From contig NZ_BMVM01000007.1 in the NCBI RefSeq assembly GCF_014650715.1, positions 1-64,000 on the forward strand: a stretch of DNA of 64,000 nt. The letters are read 5' to 3'. Shown one piece after another: positions 9,001 to 16,190 of the stretch; within the stretch, counting starts at the first letter, position 1; every line of letters begins with the position of its first letter. The translations under genes were made by a program, and so were the position numbers. The notes beneath the pieces are model-generated. The model was given only the letters and a program-made list of their open reading frames with translations, did not search any database and was not told the origin of the DNA. Origin of the DNA: Streptomyces bluensis (GTDB lineage: Bacteria; Actinomycetota; Actinomycetes; Streptomycetales; Streptomycetaceae).

Positions 9001-10999
9001 CGGTGACGAGGGTGCAGGCGTCCGCGAGGGACAGCACGCCGGCGACGTGGGCGGCGGCGACCTCGCCGATGGAGTGCCCGGCCACGAAGTCGGGCCGTAC
9101 GCCCCACGATTCGAGGAGGCGGAAGAGTGCCACCTCCACGGCGAACAGGGCGGGCTGGGCGGTGCCGGTGTGGTTCAGGGCGGATGCGTCCGTGCCCCAC
9201 ATCGCATCGCGTACGCCGGGCCGGAGGAGGGCGAGCGTCTCGTCCAGGGCGCCCCGGAACGCCGGGAAGGCGTCGTACAACTCGCGGCCCATGCCCAGGC
9301 GTTGGGCGCCCTGGCCGGAGAAGAGGAAGGCGGCGGGGCTGTCGGTCGCGGTGTGCCGCAGCAGGCCGGGGGCGGGGGTGCCGTCCGCGAGGGCGGTCAG
9401 GCCGGCCGGGACGGTGGTGGGGTGGGCCGTGACGAGGGCGGCGCGGTACGTGAAGCCGGTGCGGGTGGTGGCGAGGGCGCGGGCCAGGACGTCCAGTCGC
9501 AGTGGTTCGCCGGACCGGTCCAGGGCGGTGCGCAGGCGGGCCGCCTGGGCCGCCAGGGCCTGCGGGGTGCGGCCGGACAGGACGAGCGGTACGGGGGTGA
9601 GGGGTGGCGGGGTGGTCGTGGCCTCGTCGGACGGGTCGGGGGTGCTGTCGGCGGGGGCCTGTTCGATGACGGCGTGAGCGTTGGTGCCGCTGATGCCGAA
9701 GGAGGAGACGGCGGCGCGGCGGGGCTGCCCGGTGTCGGGCCAGGGCGTGTTGCCGGTGACGAGGCGTACGGTGCCGTCCGACCAGTCGACGTGGGTGTTG
9801 GGCTCGTCGACGTGCAGGGTGCGGGGCACGATGCCGTGCCGGATGGCCTGCACCATCTTGATGACGCCGGCGACGCCTGCCGCGGCCTGGGTGTGGCTGA
9901 GGTTGGACTTCACCGAGCCGAGCAGCAGGGGGCGTTCGGCGGTGCGGGCGCGGCCGTAGGTGGCGAGGAGGGCCTGGGCCTCGACGGGGTCCCCGAGGGT
10001 GGTGGCGGTGCCGTGTGCCTCGACGGCGTCGATCTGGTCGGCGGAGAGGCGGGCATTGATCAGGGCCTGTTCGATGACGCGTTGCTGGGAGGGGCCGTTG
10101 GGTGCGGTGAGGCCGTTGCTGGCGCCGTCCTGGTTGACGGCGGAGCCACGGACGACGGCGAGGACGCGGTGGCCGCCCCGGCGGGCATCGGACAGGCGCT
10201 CCAGCAGCAGGACGCCGACGCCCTCGGACCATCCGGTGCCGTCGGCGTCGTCGTCGAAGGAGCGGCACAGGCCATCGGCCGACAGGCCGCCCTGGCGGCC
10301 GAACTCCAGATGGGTGGAGGGCGTCGACATGACGGTGACGCCACCGGCGAGAGCGAGGGAGCACTCCCCGGTGCGCAGGGCGTGTGAGGCGAGGTGGAGG
10401 GCGACGAGGGAGGAGGAGCAGGCGGTGTCCACCGTCAGGGCCGGACCGGTCAGGCCGAGGGTGTAGGCGATACGGCCGGACAGGACACTGCCGGCGTTGC
10501 CGGTCAGGTGCAGGCCGCGGGCGCCGTCCTCGGCTCCGGCGCGGTACTCCTGGGCCATGGCGCCCATGAACACGGCGGTCTCGCTGCCGCGCAGTGTGGT
10601 GGGATCGATGTGCGCGGACTCGATGGCTTCCCAGGTGGATTCGAGCACGATCCGCTGCTGGGGGTCCATGGCGACCGCTTCGCGCGCGCTGATGCCGAAG
10701 AACTCGGCGTCGAAGTCGGTGGCGTCGTGGAGGAAGCCTCCGCCGGAGGCGGCGGCCGAGACCGCTTCGAGGTCCCAGCCGCGGTCGTCGGGGAAGGGTC
10801 CGATGCCGTGTCTGCCGTCGATGAGCAGGTCCCAGAGGCCGTCGGGGTCGGTCACCCCGCCCGGGTAGTGGCAGGCCATCCCGATGATGGCGATGGGTTC
10901 GTGGGCGGCGGCCTCCAGTTCCTGGACGCGCTGCCGGCTGTGCCGCAGGTCGGCGGTGGCCCGCTTCAGGTAGTCCCTGAGCTTGTGTTCGTTGTCCAT
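1..10999 (-). CDS. modular type I polyketide synthase, N-terminal part (docking-[KS-AT-DH-KR-ACP]x2-KS...), runs off the window
   Basis: Assembly-line PKS read leftward from the ATG at 10999; the frame stays open to the window edge. It opens with a coiled-coil docking segment (MDNEHKLRDYLKRATADL), so it receives its chain from another PKS protein. Module 1: KS about 10900-9650 (DTACSSS, HGTAT, SNLSH), AT 9330-8420 (GHSIGE, HAFH: malonyl type), DH 8330-7400 (HRINGRVLLP and DALLH intact), KR 7380-6030 (TGGTGGLG, LDD: B-type, AAYAAAN), ACP 5990-5740 (GFDSLL). Module 2: KS 5700-4440, AT 4160-3240 (GHSVGE, HAFH: malonyl), DH 3170-2290 (HMVFGRVVVP, DAALH), KR 2260-960 (LDD), ACP 860-610. A third KS starts near 570 and is cut just after its DTACSSS cysteine. 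Active DH plus B-type KR with malonate predicts two conjugated double bonds. No ER. No pathway name can be given from this fragment. Confidence 0.95.
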   Translation of the reverse strand, partial: MDNEHKLRDYLKRATADLRHSRQRVQELEAAAHEPIAIIGMACHYPGGVTDPDGLWDLLIDGRHGIGPFPDDRGWDLEAVSAAASGGGFLHDATDFDAEFFGISAREAVAMDPQQRIVLESTWEAIESAHIDPTTLRGSETAVFMGAMAQEYRAGAEDGARGLHLTGNAGSVLSGRIAYTLGLTGPALTVDTACSSSLVALHLASHALRTGECSLALAGGVTVMSTPSTHLEFGRQGGLSADGLCRSFDDDADGTGWSEGVGVLLLERLSDARRGGHRVLAVVRGSAVNQDGASNGLTAPNGPSQQRVIEQALINARLSADQIDAVEAHGTATTLGDPVEAQALLATYGRARTAERPLLLGSVKSNLSHTQAAAGVAGVIKMVQAIRHGIVPRTLHVDEPNTHVDWSDGTVRLVTGNTPWPDTGQPRRAAVSSFGISGTNAHAVIEQAPADSTPDPSDEATTTPPPLTPVPLVLSGRTPQALAAQAARLRTALDRSGEPLRLDVLARALATTRTGFTYRAALVTAHPTTVPAGLTALADGTPAPGLLRHTATDSPAAFLFSGQGAQRLGMGRELYDAFPAFRGALDETLALLRPGVRDAMWGTDASALNHTGTAQPALFAVEVALFRLLESWGVRPDFVAGHSIGEVAAAHVAGVLSLADACTLVTARASLMADLPEGGAMTAVRASEEQIRPYLTADVAVAAVNGPASVVLSGPADAVGDAAERLTADGHRTTPLRVSHAFHSPLMDPMLADFAQALSGITFHPPRIPLVSNLTGAVATPEDLSDAEYWVRHVRETVRFADCLRTLDRHGVRTFLELGPDGVLTGLVPETASRDSVALATLRKDTPETTALTTALAALHTTGAPVDWTRYFADTPAHPVDLPTYAFQRRRHWPAAGVGGAGDVRAVGLAPAEHGLLGAAVSLADSDGALLSGRLSFATHRWLADHRINGRVLLPGAAFVELALRAGDEFGCDHVAELALPAPLELPEHGAVQIQTFVGAADSSGHRPVTIYARPDGRHGPYGQGGHEGLDEHAWTLHATGRLSPGAETETATPTALDPAQWPPAGAEPVPVEGAYDALADHDFAYGPAFRGLSAVWRRDGDLYVEAELPAGNRVAGFAVHPVLLDALLHAVAHAGDGRLGVPFAWEGVSLHATSATRIRARIVPQGEDTIAIDVMDTMGAPVLTVDALTTRPVDAARSGASTAADTLYRVDWVPAPETPPYEGTLALLADPANSTESSDASFAQEISDALGGAPLRVAADLTELADTAPLPDVVLAPLMAGPDEASPVTDPVGELHMLTTRALGLVRRWQRDERLRGSRLVVVLRDDRLAPAAVRGLLRAAESEHSGGIGLLVLGTGPVDGTHLRRALAVGERETALTDGHVSVPRLVRAGGASGGAVEWAGPGVVVVTGGTGGLGAVVARHLVRVHGVRELVLLSRRGADAPGVGELLAELGGLGARVEVVACDVADRGALAGVLAGRSVRGVVHAAGVLDDGLIGSLTPERLHAVLAPKADAAWHLHELLPDVRAFVLVSSAAGTFGPVGQAAYAAANAYLDALAAHRRAQGLHAVSLAWGPWQLDGAGMAAELPPADAHDEAALMRPVSAEEGLSLFDAALASGDDVVLPVPLDLRAARARTEVPALLRGLVRPRRRTASSGTGAPDLVRRLAPLDEVERREVLLDLVRGQVALVLGHEGALGVDASRSFRDLGFDSLLAVELRNGLQSVTGLRLPATLVFDYPTVAVLAGFLLGEVLGARAAAPVASSVVAVADDPVVVVGMACRFPGGVSSPEDLWRLVSEGVDAVGEFPADRGWDLERLYHPDPEHLGTSSTGAGGFLEGAGGFDADFFGMSPREALATDAQQRLLLESVWEAIERAGIDPTSLRGSQTGVFAGVMYNDYGLLLDGREFEGLRGNGSAMSIASGRVAYSFGFEGPTVSIDTACSSSLVALHLAAQALRGGECSLAVAGGVTVMSTPTTFVEFSRQGGLAPDGRCKAFSDAADGVGWAEGVGVLLLERRSDAVRNRHRILAVVRGSAVNQDGASNGLTAPNGPSQQRVIRQALASAGLSAGEVDAVEAHGTGTPLGDPIEAQALLATYGQDRERPLLLSSVKSNLGHTQAAAGVAGVIKSIMAMRHGVVPRTLHADTPSSHVDWSAGAVELVREQVAWPRTGRPRRVGVSSFGLSGTNAHVILEAGPETAPTPTTPPTPMAVELGVLPLVLSARSQQALDAQIEALRAVEPSADVAYTLAAGRASFGHRAVLLASEDGVAEVSRGTASEEPLAFVFSGQGAQRIGMGRELYARFPVFAQALDEVLAELDPALRDVIWGADEEVLHRTEFAQPALFAIEVALFRLVTSLGVTPKYLAGHSVGEIAAAHVAGVVSLADACALVSARARLMQALPAGGLMLAVEAAEAEVAPYLVEGVSIAAVNGPSSVVLSGTEEAVLAVAAALPDRRTARLRVSHAFHSPLMEPMLEEFREAIAGLRFDEPRIPVVSNLTGGLDPLNTADYWVRHVRGTVRFADGLRTLTDQGVTRFLEIGPDGVLSALVRQSVPDEALVVPVLRKDRPEQAAALTALAQLFTHGVPVDWPTLFRGTGARPADAPTYPFQRRNYWPVGGYGTGAGDVRAAGLAAADHPLLRAAVALADSEDVVLSGRLSSATHPWLADHMVFGRVVVPGTAFVELAVRAGDEAGFGTLDDLTVSTPLVVPDTGAVQIQVRVAETDDAGRRTVTVHARPDDAAVDAPWTQHASGVLSHEPLPTDWADAEQWPPAGAERVETGDLYEDMADAGLTYGPLFQGLRAVWRRGDEIFAEVTLPTGTEAGGFGLHPALLDAALHAVAAAGGTGDPALPFAWEGVALHASGATEVRARLVRRSERNAIAVDLADAEGRPVARVSGLVVRPVTSDQLGGASTAAGSLFRVDWTEAPETSTELPAVALLGGGEALADAMRDAVADVRSYADLDELAADVDSGAASDAGASAGADAGAGADVNRPVPGLVVAVLGAAEDTVRDVAGQTHAAVAQVLALVQAWVAQERFRGARLVVLTQGSGVVSAAVRGLVRSAGAEYPGRFATLDIADADADRLSAALRALAADESDVAVRGGTVSVPRLVRAGGASGGAVEWAGPGVVVVTGGTGGLGAVVARHLVRVHGVRELVLLSRRGADAPGVGELLAELGGLGARVEVVACDVADRGALAGVLAGRSVRGVVHAAGVLDDGLIGSLTPERLHAVLAPKVDAAWHLHELLPDDAPLVVFSSVAGVLGSVGQAAYASANAFLDALVALRRDMGLPAVSLVWGPWQQEAGGMTADPQRMARTGIPAITVDQGLALFDAALRTPEQVVLPVPLDLRAVRELGEVPPAFRALVRPRRRMVAAGGLLQRLTGLDEVERREVLLDLVRGQVALVLGHESASGVDDTRSFRDLGFDSLLAVELRNGLQSVTGLRLPATLVFDYPTVAVLAGFLLGEVLGARAAAPVGSSVVAVADDPVVVVGMACRFPGGVSSPEDLWRLVSEGVDAVGEFPSDRGWDLERLYHPDPNHSGTSSTRAGGFLTDVAGFDPEFFGMSPREALATDAQQRLLLESVWEAIEGAGIDPSSLRGSQTGVFAGLMYNDYGVLLSGDEFEGFRGSGSSPSIASGRVAYALGLEGPTVTIDTACSSSLVAVHLAAQALRG
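425..872. repeat. near-identical direct repeat, copy 1 (ACP and ACP-KS linker of PKS module 2/3)
   Basis: Matches 5555-6002 at a constant offset of 5130 nt, with only scattered mismatches over about 450 bp. It covers the end of the KR-ACP linker, the ACP and the start of the following KS. The flanking KS stretch 1-330 also resembles 5131-5460 but more loosely. This is the pattern expected of module duplication with later gene conversion. Confidence 0.9.
1284..1700. repeat. near-identical direct repeat in KR domain, copy 1
   Basis: Pairs with 6438-6854 at an offset of 5154 nt. It spans the KR cofactor-binding and LDD region. The main difference seen is a short cluster around 1493-1503 (ctcggccagg against ctcagcgaga). 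The offset differs by 24 nt from the ACP repeat, so a length change lies between the two conserved blocks. Codons here end often in G or T, unlike the C-ending flanks. Confidence 0.9.
5555..6002. repeat. near-identical direct repeat, copy 2 (ACP and ACP-KS linker of PKS module 1/2)
   Basis: Partner of 425-872. The similarity falls away abruptly beyond 6002, where the post-KR linkers of the two modules differ. Confidence 0.9.
6438..6854. repeat. near-identical direct repeat in KR domain, copy 2
   Basis: Partner of 1284-1700. Identity ends sharply at 6854, where the two KR domains become clearly different, which suggests a gene-conversion boundary. Confidence 0.9.
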
Positions 11000-11606
11000 C
11001 TCACGTCACCTCGACAGCGGTTACCGGTGCGGGTTGTCCTCGGCCGGGCCCGGGCCGGGGTGGTCACGGACCGGGCGTCTGCCCGGCGCGGGGGCACGGG
11101 CACGCGCGTGCACGCAGAGGGCGGCCGCCCCGGGGGATGGGCGACCGCCCCGTCTCAATGACCTGGGCCGGGACCCGGGTCGTGACGCGGGGCGTCGGCT
11201 CGGGTCAGACGGCGTGTTCTGCGCGTTCTACGGCGCGTTCTGCGGGTTCTCTCGGATGCGGCACGGTGAGAGTCTGGGTCGGCGAGGACGGGAAAAACCC
11301 TAGTAACGCCGCCGGGGCACACCGCGGCCGTCGCCTCCGGCGGAACTCCCCAACCATGGTTGAGCGCCGCATGGTTCGGAGGGGCCGGTGCGCGGGCCCT
11401 CGTCGTCGACCGTGTTCACGGCCGTACGCCGGGAGCATGCGGCGGCTTCGGGTCCGGCGCCGCGGGCGGGGCAGCGGCTCGCCGTGGGACGGGCAGTTTG
11501 GTGTGGCCCGCCCCTCGCCCGCCGCGCCCACGGCTTCCTGCCGGGGTTGTGGCGTTGCTGCGCGTGCTCCCCTGCGGCCCCGCACCTGCCGGCCATCCGT
11601 CAGCTG
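11000..11606. other. intergenic region upstream of the modular PKS
   Basis: About 600 bp between the PKS start at 10999 and the flotillin terminator. No open frame here resembles a protein. It holds short direct repeats of a gcgttct-containing unit at about 11213-11253 and an AT-richer patch (ggaaaaaccctagtaac, about 11290-11306). The PKS promoter should lie here, but no convincing -35/-10 pair was identified. The PKS start is preceded by GGTGACGTGAG, a modest ribosome-binding site. Confidence 0.5.
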
Positions 11607-11649
11607 TCCGGGGAGGCCGGGCGGCTCAGTGGCGCCCGGCCTCCCCGGA
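11607..11649 (-). terminator. strong hairpin terminator of the flotillin gene
   Basis: A perfect 17-bp inverted repeat (arms 11607-11623 and 11633-11649) around a 9-nt loop, 16 nt beyond the flotillin stop. No T-run, as is common in Streptomyces. Confidence 0.8.
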
Positions 11650-11665
11650 GTGCTCGTTGCCGACG

Positions 11666-13198
11666 TCAGCCGGCGATTTCGATCTTTCCGTTGGCCTCGG
11701 CGGGTGCCGTAGTCGTGGGCTGGGTGCCGCCGGCCCGCCGCGTGATGCCCTTGAGCAGTTCGGCGAGGTCGACTCCCGTGGTGGAGCTGAGGAGTTCGAC
11801 GCCCTGGGCCACGTTGTCGGCGACCGTGCGCGACAACTGGCCGGCACCGTCCGTGGAGATGACGGTCATCTTGTCCACGGCGCTCAGCGGCTCGGACGCC
11901 TTGGCGACGACCTGCGGCAGCACCTCGACGAGCATCTGCAGCACGGCCGCGTCGCCGTACCGCGCGAACGCGTCGGCCTTCTTCACCATCGCCTCGGCCT
12001 CGGCGGCACCCCTGGCACCGATCGCGGCCGCCTCGGCCTCGCCTTCCAGCCGGACCGCCTCCGCGATCGCCGCGCGGCGGGCCCGCTCGGCCTCACCCTG
12101 CCTGAGACCCTCGACGGCCTCCGCCTCGGCCAGCGCGGAGCGCCGCTGCTTCTCGCCCTCACCGGTCAACCGGGCCCGCTCGGCCTCCGCCTGCGCGGCG
12201 GCGATCCCGGCCAGCCGCTCGGCCTCGGCCTGCTTGACCCGGGCCACCCGCTTGGCCTCGGCCTCCTGCTCGGCGGCGTACCGCTGGGCGTCGGCGGGCT
12301 TGCGGACCTGGGTGTCGAGCTGACGGTCGGTCAGCGCGGCCTGCCGCTCGGCGACCTTCTCCTGCTGGGCGAGGATCTCCTGCTGCCGAGCGGCCTCGGC
12401 CAGCGGTCCGGCGGCAGCGGCACGGGCCGCGGCCTCGTCGGTCTCGGCCTTGATCTCCGCCTGCTTCAGCGCGAACGTCCGCTGGGCGACCGCGATCTCC
12501 TCCTCGGCCTTCAGCCGCGCCTGTTCGGCGGCACGCCGGGCGATCGCCTCGGCAATGTCGGCCTCCTGCTTGGCCCGGGCGGCCTCCGGGCGGCCGAGGT
12601 CCTCCAGGTAGGAGCCCTCGGTGGTGATGTCCTGGATCTGGAAGGCGTCCAGCACCAGGCCCTGCCCGGACAGGCTCGCCTCCGCCTCCTCCGCCACCTG
12701 CCCGGCGAAGGCAGCCCGGTCCCGGATGACGTCCTCCACCGACATCCGGCCCACGATCGCCCGCAGCGCACCGGACAGCACCTCCTGGGTGAAGCCGACG
12801 ATGCCGTTCTGCTGCATCAGGAACCGCTGCGCGGCGGCGCGGATGGAGTCCTCCGTACCGCCGACCTTGACGATCGCCACGCCCTCCAGGTTGGCCTTCA
12901 CCCCGCGCAGGGTGACCGCACCGCGCACCGCGACCGGGATGTGCCGCGAGGACAGGTCGAGACTGAACTTCTGCTGCACGAACGGCACGACGAACACGCC
13001 ACCACCGACCACGACCTTCTGCCCGCTGTTGTCGGTGAAGACCCGGCCGGTCTCCGGGTCGGTGGCCTTCTTGCCGCGCCGCCCGGTGACGATGAACGCC
13101 TCGCTGGGACCCGCCACCTTGTAGCGGGTGATGACGACCAGCGCGATGAGCACGAGGAGTACGACGACTCCCACCACGGCGATGACAACTGAACTCAC
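11666..13198 (-). CDS. flotillin-like SPFH/band-7 membrane scaffold protein
   Basis: A 510-residue flotillin family protein that organises membrane microdomains. An N-terminal hydrophobic anchor (residues about 4-25) is followed by an SPFH domain (about 30-200) and a long Ala/Glu/Arg-rich coiled coil (about 210-400) with many EAE/AEAE repeats. A C-terminal oligomerisation region then precedes a short Thr/Ala tail. The GTG start at 13198 has GAGGGG about 8 nt upstream. The NfeD-like gene upstream at 13312-13827 is the usual partner of flotillins (YuaF/FloT pair in Bacillus). Likely a housekeeping gene rather than part of either PKS cluster. Confidence 0.93.
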   Translation of the reverse strand: MSSVVIAVVGVVVLLVLIALVVITRYKVAGPSEAFIVTGRRGKKATDPETGRVFTDNSGQKVVVGGGVFVVPFVQQKFSLDLSSRHIPVAVRGAVTLRGVKANLEGVAIVKVGGTEDSIRAAAQRFLMQQNGIVGFTQEVLSGALRAIVGRMSVEDVIRDRAAFAGQVAEEAEASLSGQGLVLDAFQIQDITTEGSYLEDLGRPEAARAKQEADIAEAIARRAAEQARLKAEEEIAVAQRTFALKQAEIKAETDEAAARAAAAGPLAEAARQQEILAQQEKVAERQAALTDRQLDTQVRKPADAQRYAAEQEAEAKRVARVKQAEAERLAGIAAAQAEAERARLTGEGEKQRRSALAEAEAVEGLRQGEAERARRAAIAEAVRLEGEAEAAAIGARGAAEAEAMVKKADAFARYGDAAVLQMLVEVLPQVVAKASEPLSAVDKMTVISTDGAGQLSRTVADNVAQGVELLSSTTGVDLAELLKGITRRAGGTQPTTTAPAEANGKIEIAG

Positions 13199-13311
13199 GA
13201 TGGTTTCCCCTCAGCCCTCCCGGGGGACGGCGAATCGGTAGGTGTCAGGTCGATGTACGGCACGGCGGGCCGGTGCCGTGAGGTGAGGCGAGGTGAGTGG
13301 TGGTCGGGCGC

Positions 13312-13827
13312 TCAGCGTTCGACCGGGCGTACGGAGACGGCTGTGGGTGACAGTGCCTCGTCCACCCAGACCTCGGTTCCGCGGGCCACGGGGACCGCGC
13401 TCCTGGCCGCGAGCTTCACTGGCTGCCCGGCCAGTTGAACCAGCACCTCGCCGTAGCCGCCGACGGGGATGGCGGTCACCACGGACCCCGGGGCCCCGAT
13501 CAGATCGTCCTCGCCGGGAGCCGCGCCGGACCGGTCACTCATCAGTGTCCGGCTCAGGCGGTACGCGAGCCAACCCGTGGCCACACCGGCAGGCGTGCCC
13601 AGGGCGATGGCTCCGGCCGCACCGAGTTCGGTGGTACCCATGACGATCGCGCCGGAGAAACCCAGCATGGACATGAATCCCGCGACGACCGGCAGAGACA
13701 GCCACCCGTCGAAGATTCCGTCGAGCGCGCCGACGCCGTCAAAAAGCCCTTCCATCACTCCGTCGAAGATGAGCGACAGGGCAAGGAGGACGACACCCGC
13801 GATGCCGAGACCCAGAAACCAGTCCAT
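13312..13827 (-). CDS. NfeD-like/YuaF-like membrane protein, flotillin partner
   Basis: 171 residues. The N-terminal half is hydrophobic (segments near 5-20, 45-65 and 70-92). The soluble C-terminal half, from about residue 105, has the small beta-barrel (OB-like) pattern of NfeD proteins (LIGAPGSVVTAIPVGGYGEV, then VPVARGTEVWV). Known NfeD-type proteins work with flotillins in membrane-domain assembly. It lies 113 nt upstream of the flotillin gene on the same strand, probably as one transcript. Confidence 0.8.
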   Translation of the reverse strand: MDWFLGLGIAGVVLLALSLIFDGVMEGLFDGVGALDGIFDGWLSLPVVAGFMSMLGFSGAIVMGTTELGAAGAIALGTPAGVATGWLAYRLSRTLMSDRSGAAPGEDDLIGAPGSVVTAIPVGGYGEVLVQLAGQPVKLAARSAVPVARGTEVWVDEALSPTAVSVRPVER

Positions 13828-14233
13828 CCGCGCTCACCGCCTCTCCTTGCACTCCCCCGTCGGCACACGCATGCTCGCACAGCGATACGACGCATGACAT
13901 TGCCTGCTTCCGGCAATCTTTACGCGGTTCTGATGCCGGGCTCCGGCGAGGATCCGGGCCAAGGTCACCACTCGCTGGAAGGGAGCCCGGTTCAACGCGG
14001 TCATCATTGCCGCTCGGCGGACAGCGGGCCCGCGGACACGTCGCAAGAGGTGGCTCCTGGCTGCCGTCCCGATGGTGCCGATTCCCGGGCGTGCCCTGAT
14101 GCGGTCGCCGGGAAATCCCTGCCTGAAGGCGGCCGGGTGACGCAGGGGACGTACATTCAATACCCAGCAGGCGCAGGGCGACGGGAGGGCCCTGCCTCTG
14201 TTGTCGTCCGCAGACCGCGCACAAGGGGGAACA
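13828..14233. other. divergent intergenic region
   Basis: About 400 bp between the leftward NfeD/flotillin operon and the rightward membrane-protein gene. No protein-coding pattern or recognisable operator was found; the promoters of both transcripts should lie here. Confidence 0.4.
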
Positions 14234-14785
14234 GTGGCCACTCGGGAACCGGACAGTACTGGGGCGCCCGGAGATCGGAACGAGGCGTCATCGATCCCTG
14301 ACGAGGTGTGGCAGAGGTTCCTTGAGGACAACGAACGCACCATCAGGGACTCCGCGCCCAAGGAACCATCCGCCAGGGAGCGGACAGCCCTGCCCAGGCC
14401 CCACGGCACGGCCAACGACACCGAGCGGGAGCACGCTCACCATCAGCGGCGCGTCACAGACGCAGCTGAGCAGGACCGGCAGGAGGCGGTCGGCGAGCTC
14501 TGGCAGCCGGAGGAGACAACGACCGGACCGGCATGGCGCGACATGGACGGGCGGGCCAGACGCCGCCGGGCCGGCCGGGCACTCATGACGGTTGCCGTCG
14601 TCGTCGTGGTCCTGGGGGCGGCGTCCCATCTGTCCTCCGGCTCGGGCACCCCCTCCGAGAGAGACGGTGAAGCGACGTCGATGCAGCCCGAGGACGTTCC
14701 CGACCCGCTCCATCCAGCAACTGCCCGCCCGACGGCTCCGGTCCTGGATCCCGATCCCGCATCGCCGGTCGCCCGGACCGGGTGA
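14234..14785 (+). CDS. uncharacterised single-pass membrane protein
   Basis: 183 residues of unknown function. Residues 1-105 are highly charged and rich in Glu, Arg and Asp. An RRRR-containing stretch at about 108-113 precedes one transmembrane helix (MTVAVVVVVLGAASHL, about 117-133), then a Pro/Ser/Asp-rich tail. The topology suggests a cytoplasmic N-terminus and a short extracytoplasmic tail. The GTG start at 14234 has AAGGGGGA just upstream. The phosphatase gene follows 161 nt later; a shared role cannot be shown. Confidence 0.65.
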   Translation: MATREPDSTGAPGDRNEASSIPDEVWQRFLEDNERTIRDSAPKEPSARERTALPRPHGTANDTEREHAHHQRRVTDAAEQDRQEAVGELWQPEETTTGPAWRDMDGRARRRRAGRALMTVAVVVVVLGAASHLSSGSGTPSERDGEATSMQPEDVPDPLHPATARPTAPVLDPDPASPVARTG

Positions 14786-14946
14786 CGCAAGCGGGGCTTT
14801 CCCGCCGCAGGTCCGCTGTGCCCGTCTCTGCGGGGGTGGCGCGTGAGGCTGCTCGGCCGCGCTGTCGCCTACTTATGGGGAGCAATGGGTACGTCTGCGA
14901 TGATGTGCCGTGCCGGTCCGGGTACGCGGGGAGGGGTTTGGGCGAC

Positions 14947-15993
14947 GTGTCCGCACAAGGCCGTCAGTCGAGGGTGCTGTCCGTGCTGCCCTTCGTGGTC
15001 ATGGGTGTGGTGGCCCTGGCCGACGTTGCGGCCGGACCGTCGATGGGCTTTCTGCCGCTGATGGCCGTGGGGCCCGCGTTCGCCCCGCTGGTGGGCGGCT
15101 GGCGGCGCACCGCGTACGTCGGCGGAACAGCGCTGCTGCTGTGCCTCGTGCTGGGCTGGTACGACGACATGACGACTCTGCGCCGTGGCTCGGTGGTCGT
15201 CGTCTCGGTCGTCGGGGTCACCTTGGCCGGGCTGGTCGCCGTGGCCATGCGTCGCAGGCGGGAGGCGGAGCTGGACAGCGTCCGGTCGATCGCCGAGGCC
15301 GCGCAGCGGGTACTGCTCAAGCCGGTGCCGAAGCTCGCCGGGCGGCTCCGGGCGGCCGTCTCCTACACGTCCGCCGTGGCTGAGGCCCGTATCGGCGGGG
15401 ACCTGTACGAGGTGGTCGCCGCGCCGCAGGGGGTTCGGGTGATCGTCGGTGACGTCCAGGGCAAGGGGCTGGAGGCGGTGGAGACGGCGGCGCTGGTCCT
15501 TGGAGCGTTCCGCGAGGCGGCCCTCGACGAAGCGGACTTGGTGGCGGTCGGCAGCAGGCTGGCCCGCTCTGTCGATCGGCAACTGGACGGCGAGAAGTTC
15601 GTCACCGCGATCCTCGCCGAAGTGAGCGCCCACCAGGTCACGTTCCTCAACTTCGGTCATCCGGCGCCCATGCTGGTGCGCGGCGGCGGAACCGTGGACC
15701 TGCCCGAACCGGAGTCCTACGCGCTGCCGCTCGGCCTGAGCGCACACGGCACCGTCGACCCGCAGCCGTACCACGCGGCCTTTCTTCCCGGCGACCAGTT
15801 GCTGCTCTACACCGACGGCATCATCGAGGCCCGCGACGGCGGCGGCCGGTTCTACCCGCTCACCGAACGCGCCCATCTGCTCAAGGAGGACGACCCCGAG
15901 AGCGCCTTGGACACCCTCCGCCAGGACCTGCTCCAGCACGTCTGCGGCCCGCTCCAGGACGACGCCGCCATGCTGCTGCTGCGCTACCGGTGA
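14947..15993 (+). CDS. membrane-anchored SpoIIE-type PP2C serine phosphatase
   Basis: 348 residues. About four N-terminal transmembrane helices (residues 8-95) precede a PP2C/SpoIIE catalytic domain (about 125-348). Metal-binding motifs are present: GGDLYE, GDVQGKG, the TDGIIEARD loop and the final DDAAMLLLRY. Such Streptomyces phosphatases typically act on anti-sigma-antagonist proteins, but no partner gene is adjacent, so the substrate is unknown. The GTG at 14947 was chosen because a GGGGAGGGG tract lies about 10 nt upstream; ATG codons near 14875 are possible alternatives. Confidence 0.85.
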   Translation: MSAQGRQSRVLSVLPFVVMGVVALADVAAGPSMGFLPLMAVGPAFAPLVGGWRRTAYVGGTALLLCLVLGWYDDMTTLRRGSVVVVSVVGVTLAGLVAVAMRRRREAELDSVRSIAEAAQRVLLKPVPKLAGRLRAAVSYTSAVAEARIGGDLYEVVAAPQGVRVIVGDVQGKGLEAVETAALVLGAFREAALDEADLVAVGSRLARSVDRQLDGEKFVTAILAEVSAHQVTFLNFGHPAPMLVRGGGTVDLPEPESYALPLGLSAHGTVDPQPYHAAFLPGDQLLLYTDGIIEARDGGGRFYPLTERAHLLKEDDPESALDTLRQDLLQHVCGPLQDDAAMLLLRYR

Positions 15994-16190
15994 AGCGCCT
16001 GGGGAGACAGCCGGACAACACTCTGGGGCCGGCATACGCTCAGCGCCCGCACGGGAGCCGACCTCAAAAAACGCCCCTTGTTGCGTCATTGCGCACATAA
16101 GCAACCCCGAACGCCTGCCTGTCTTCGCTGATCAGGCATCAAAGTGCTGTCAAAAACTCATACTTGACCTTGCGGGAAGGCCCCGCAGTG

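Noticed and set aside
7544..10387. Long rightward open frame (947 codons) opposite the modular PKS
   Set aside because: It is a complementary-strand shadow: the opposite strand encodes consecutive KS, AT, DH and KR motifs in one frame, while this frame gives only Gly/Ala/Val/Glu-rich sequence without domains.
11205..11596. Overlapping leftward frames of about 100-126 codons between PKS and flotillin
   Set aside because: Arg/Pro/Ala-rich without domain features; typical of random open frames in high-GC DNA.
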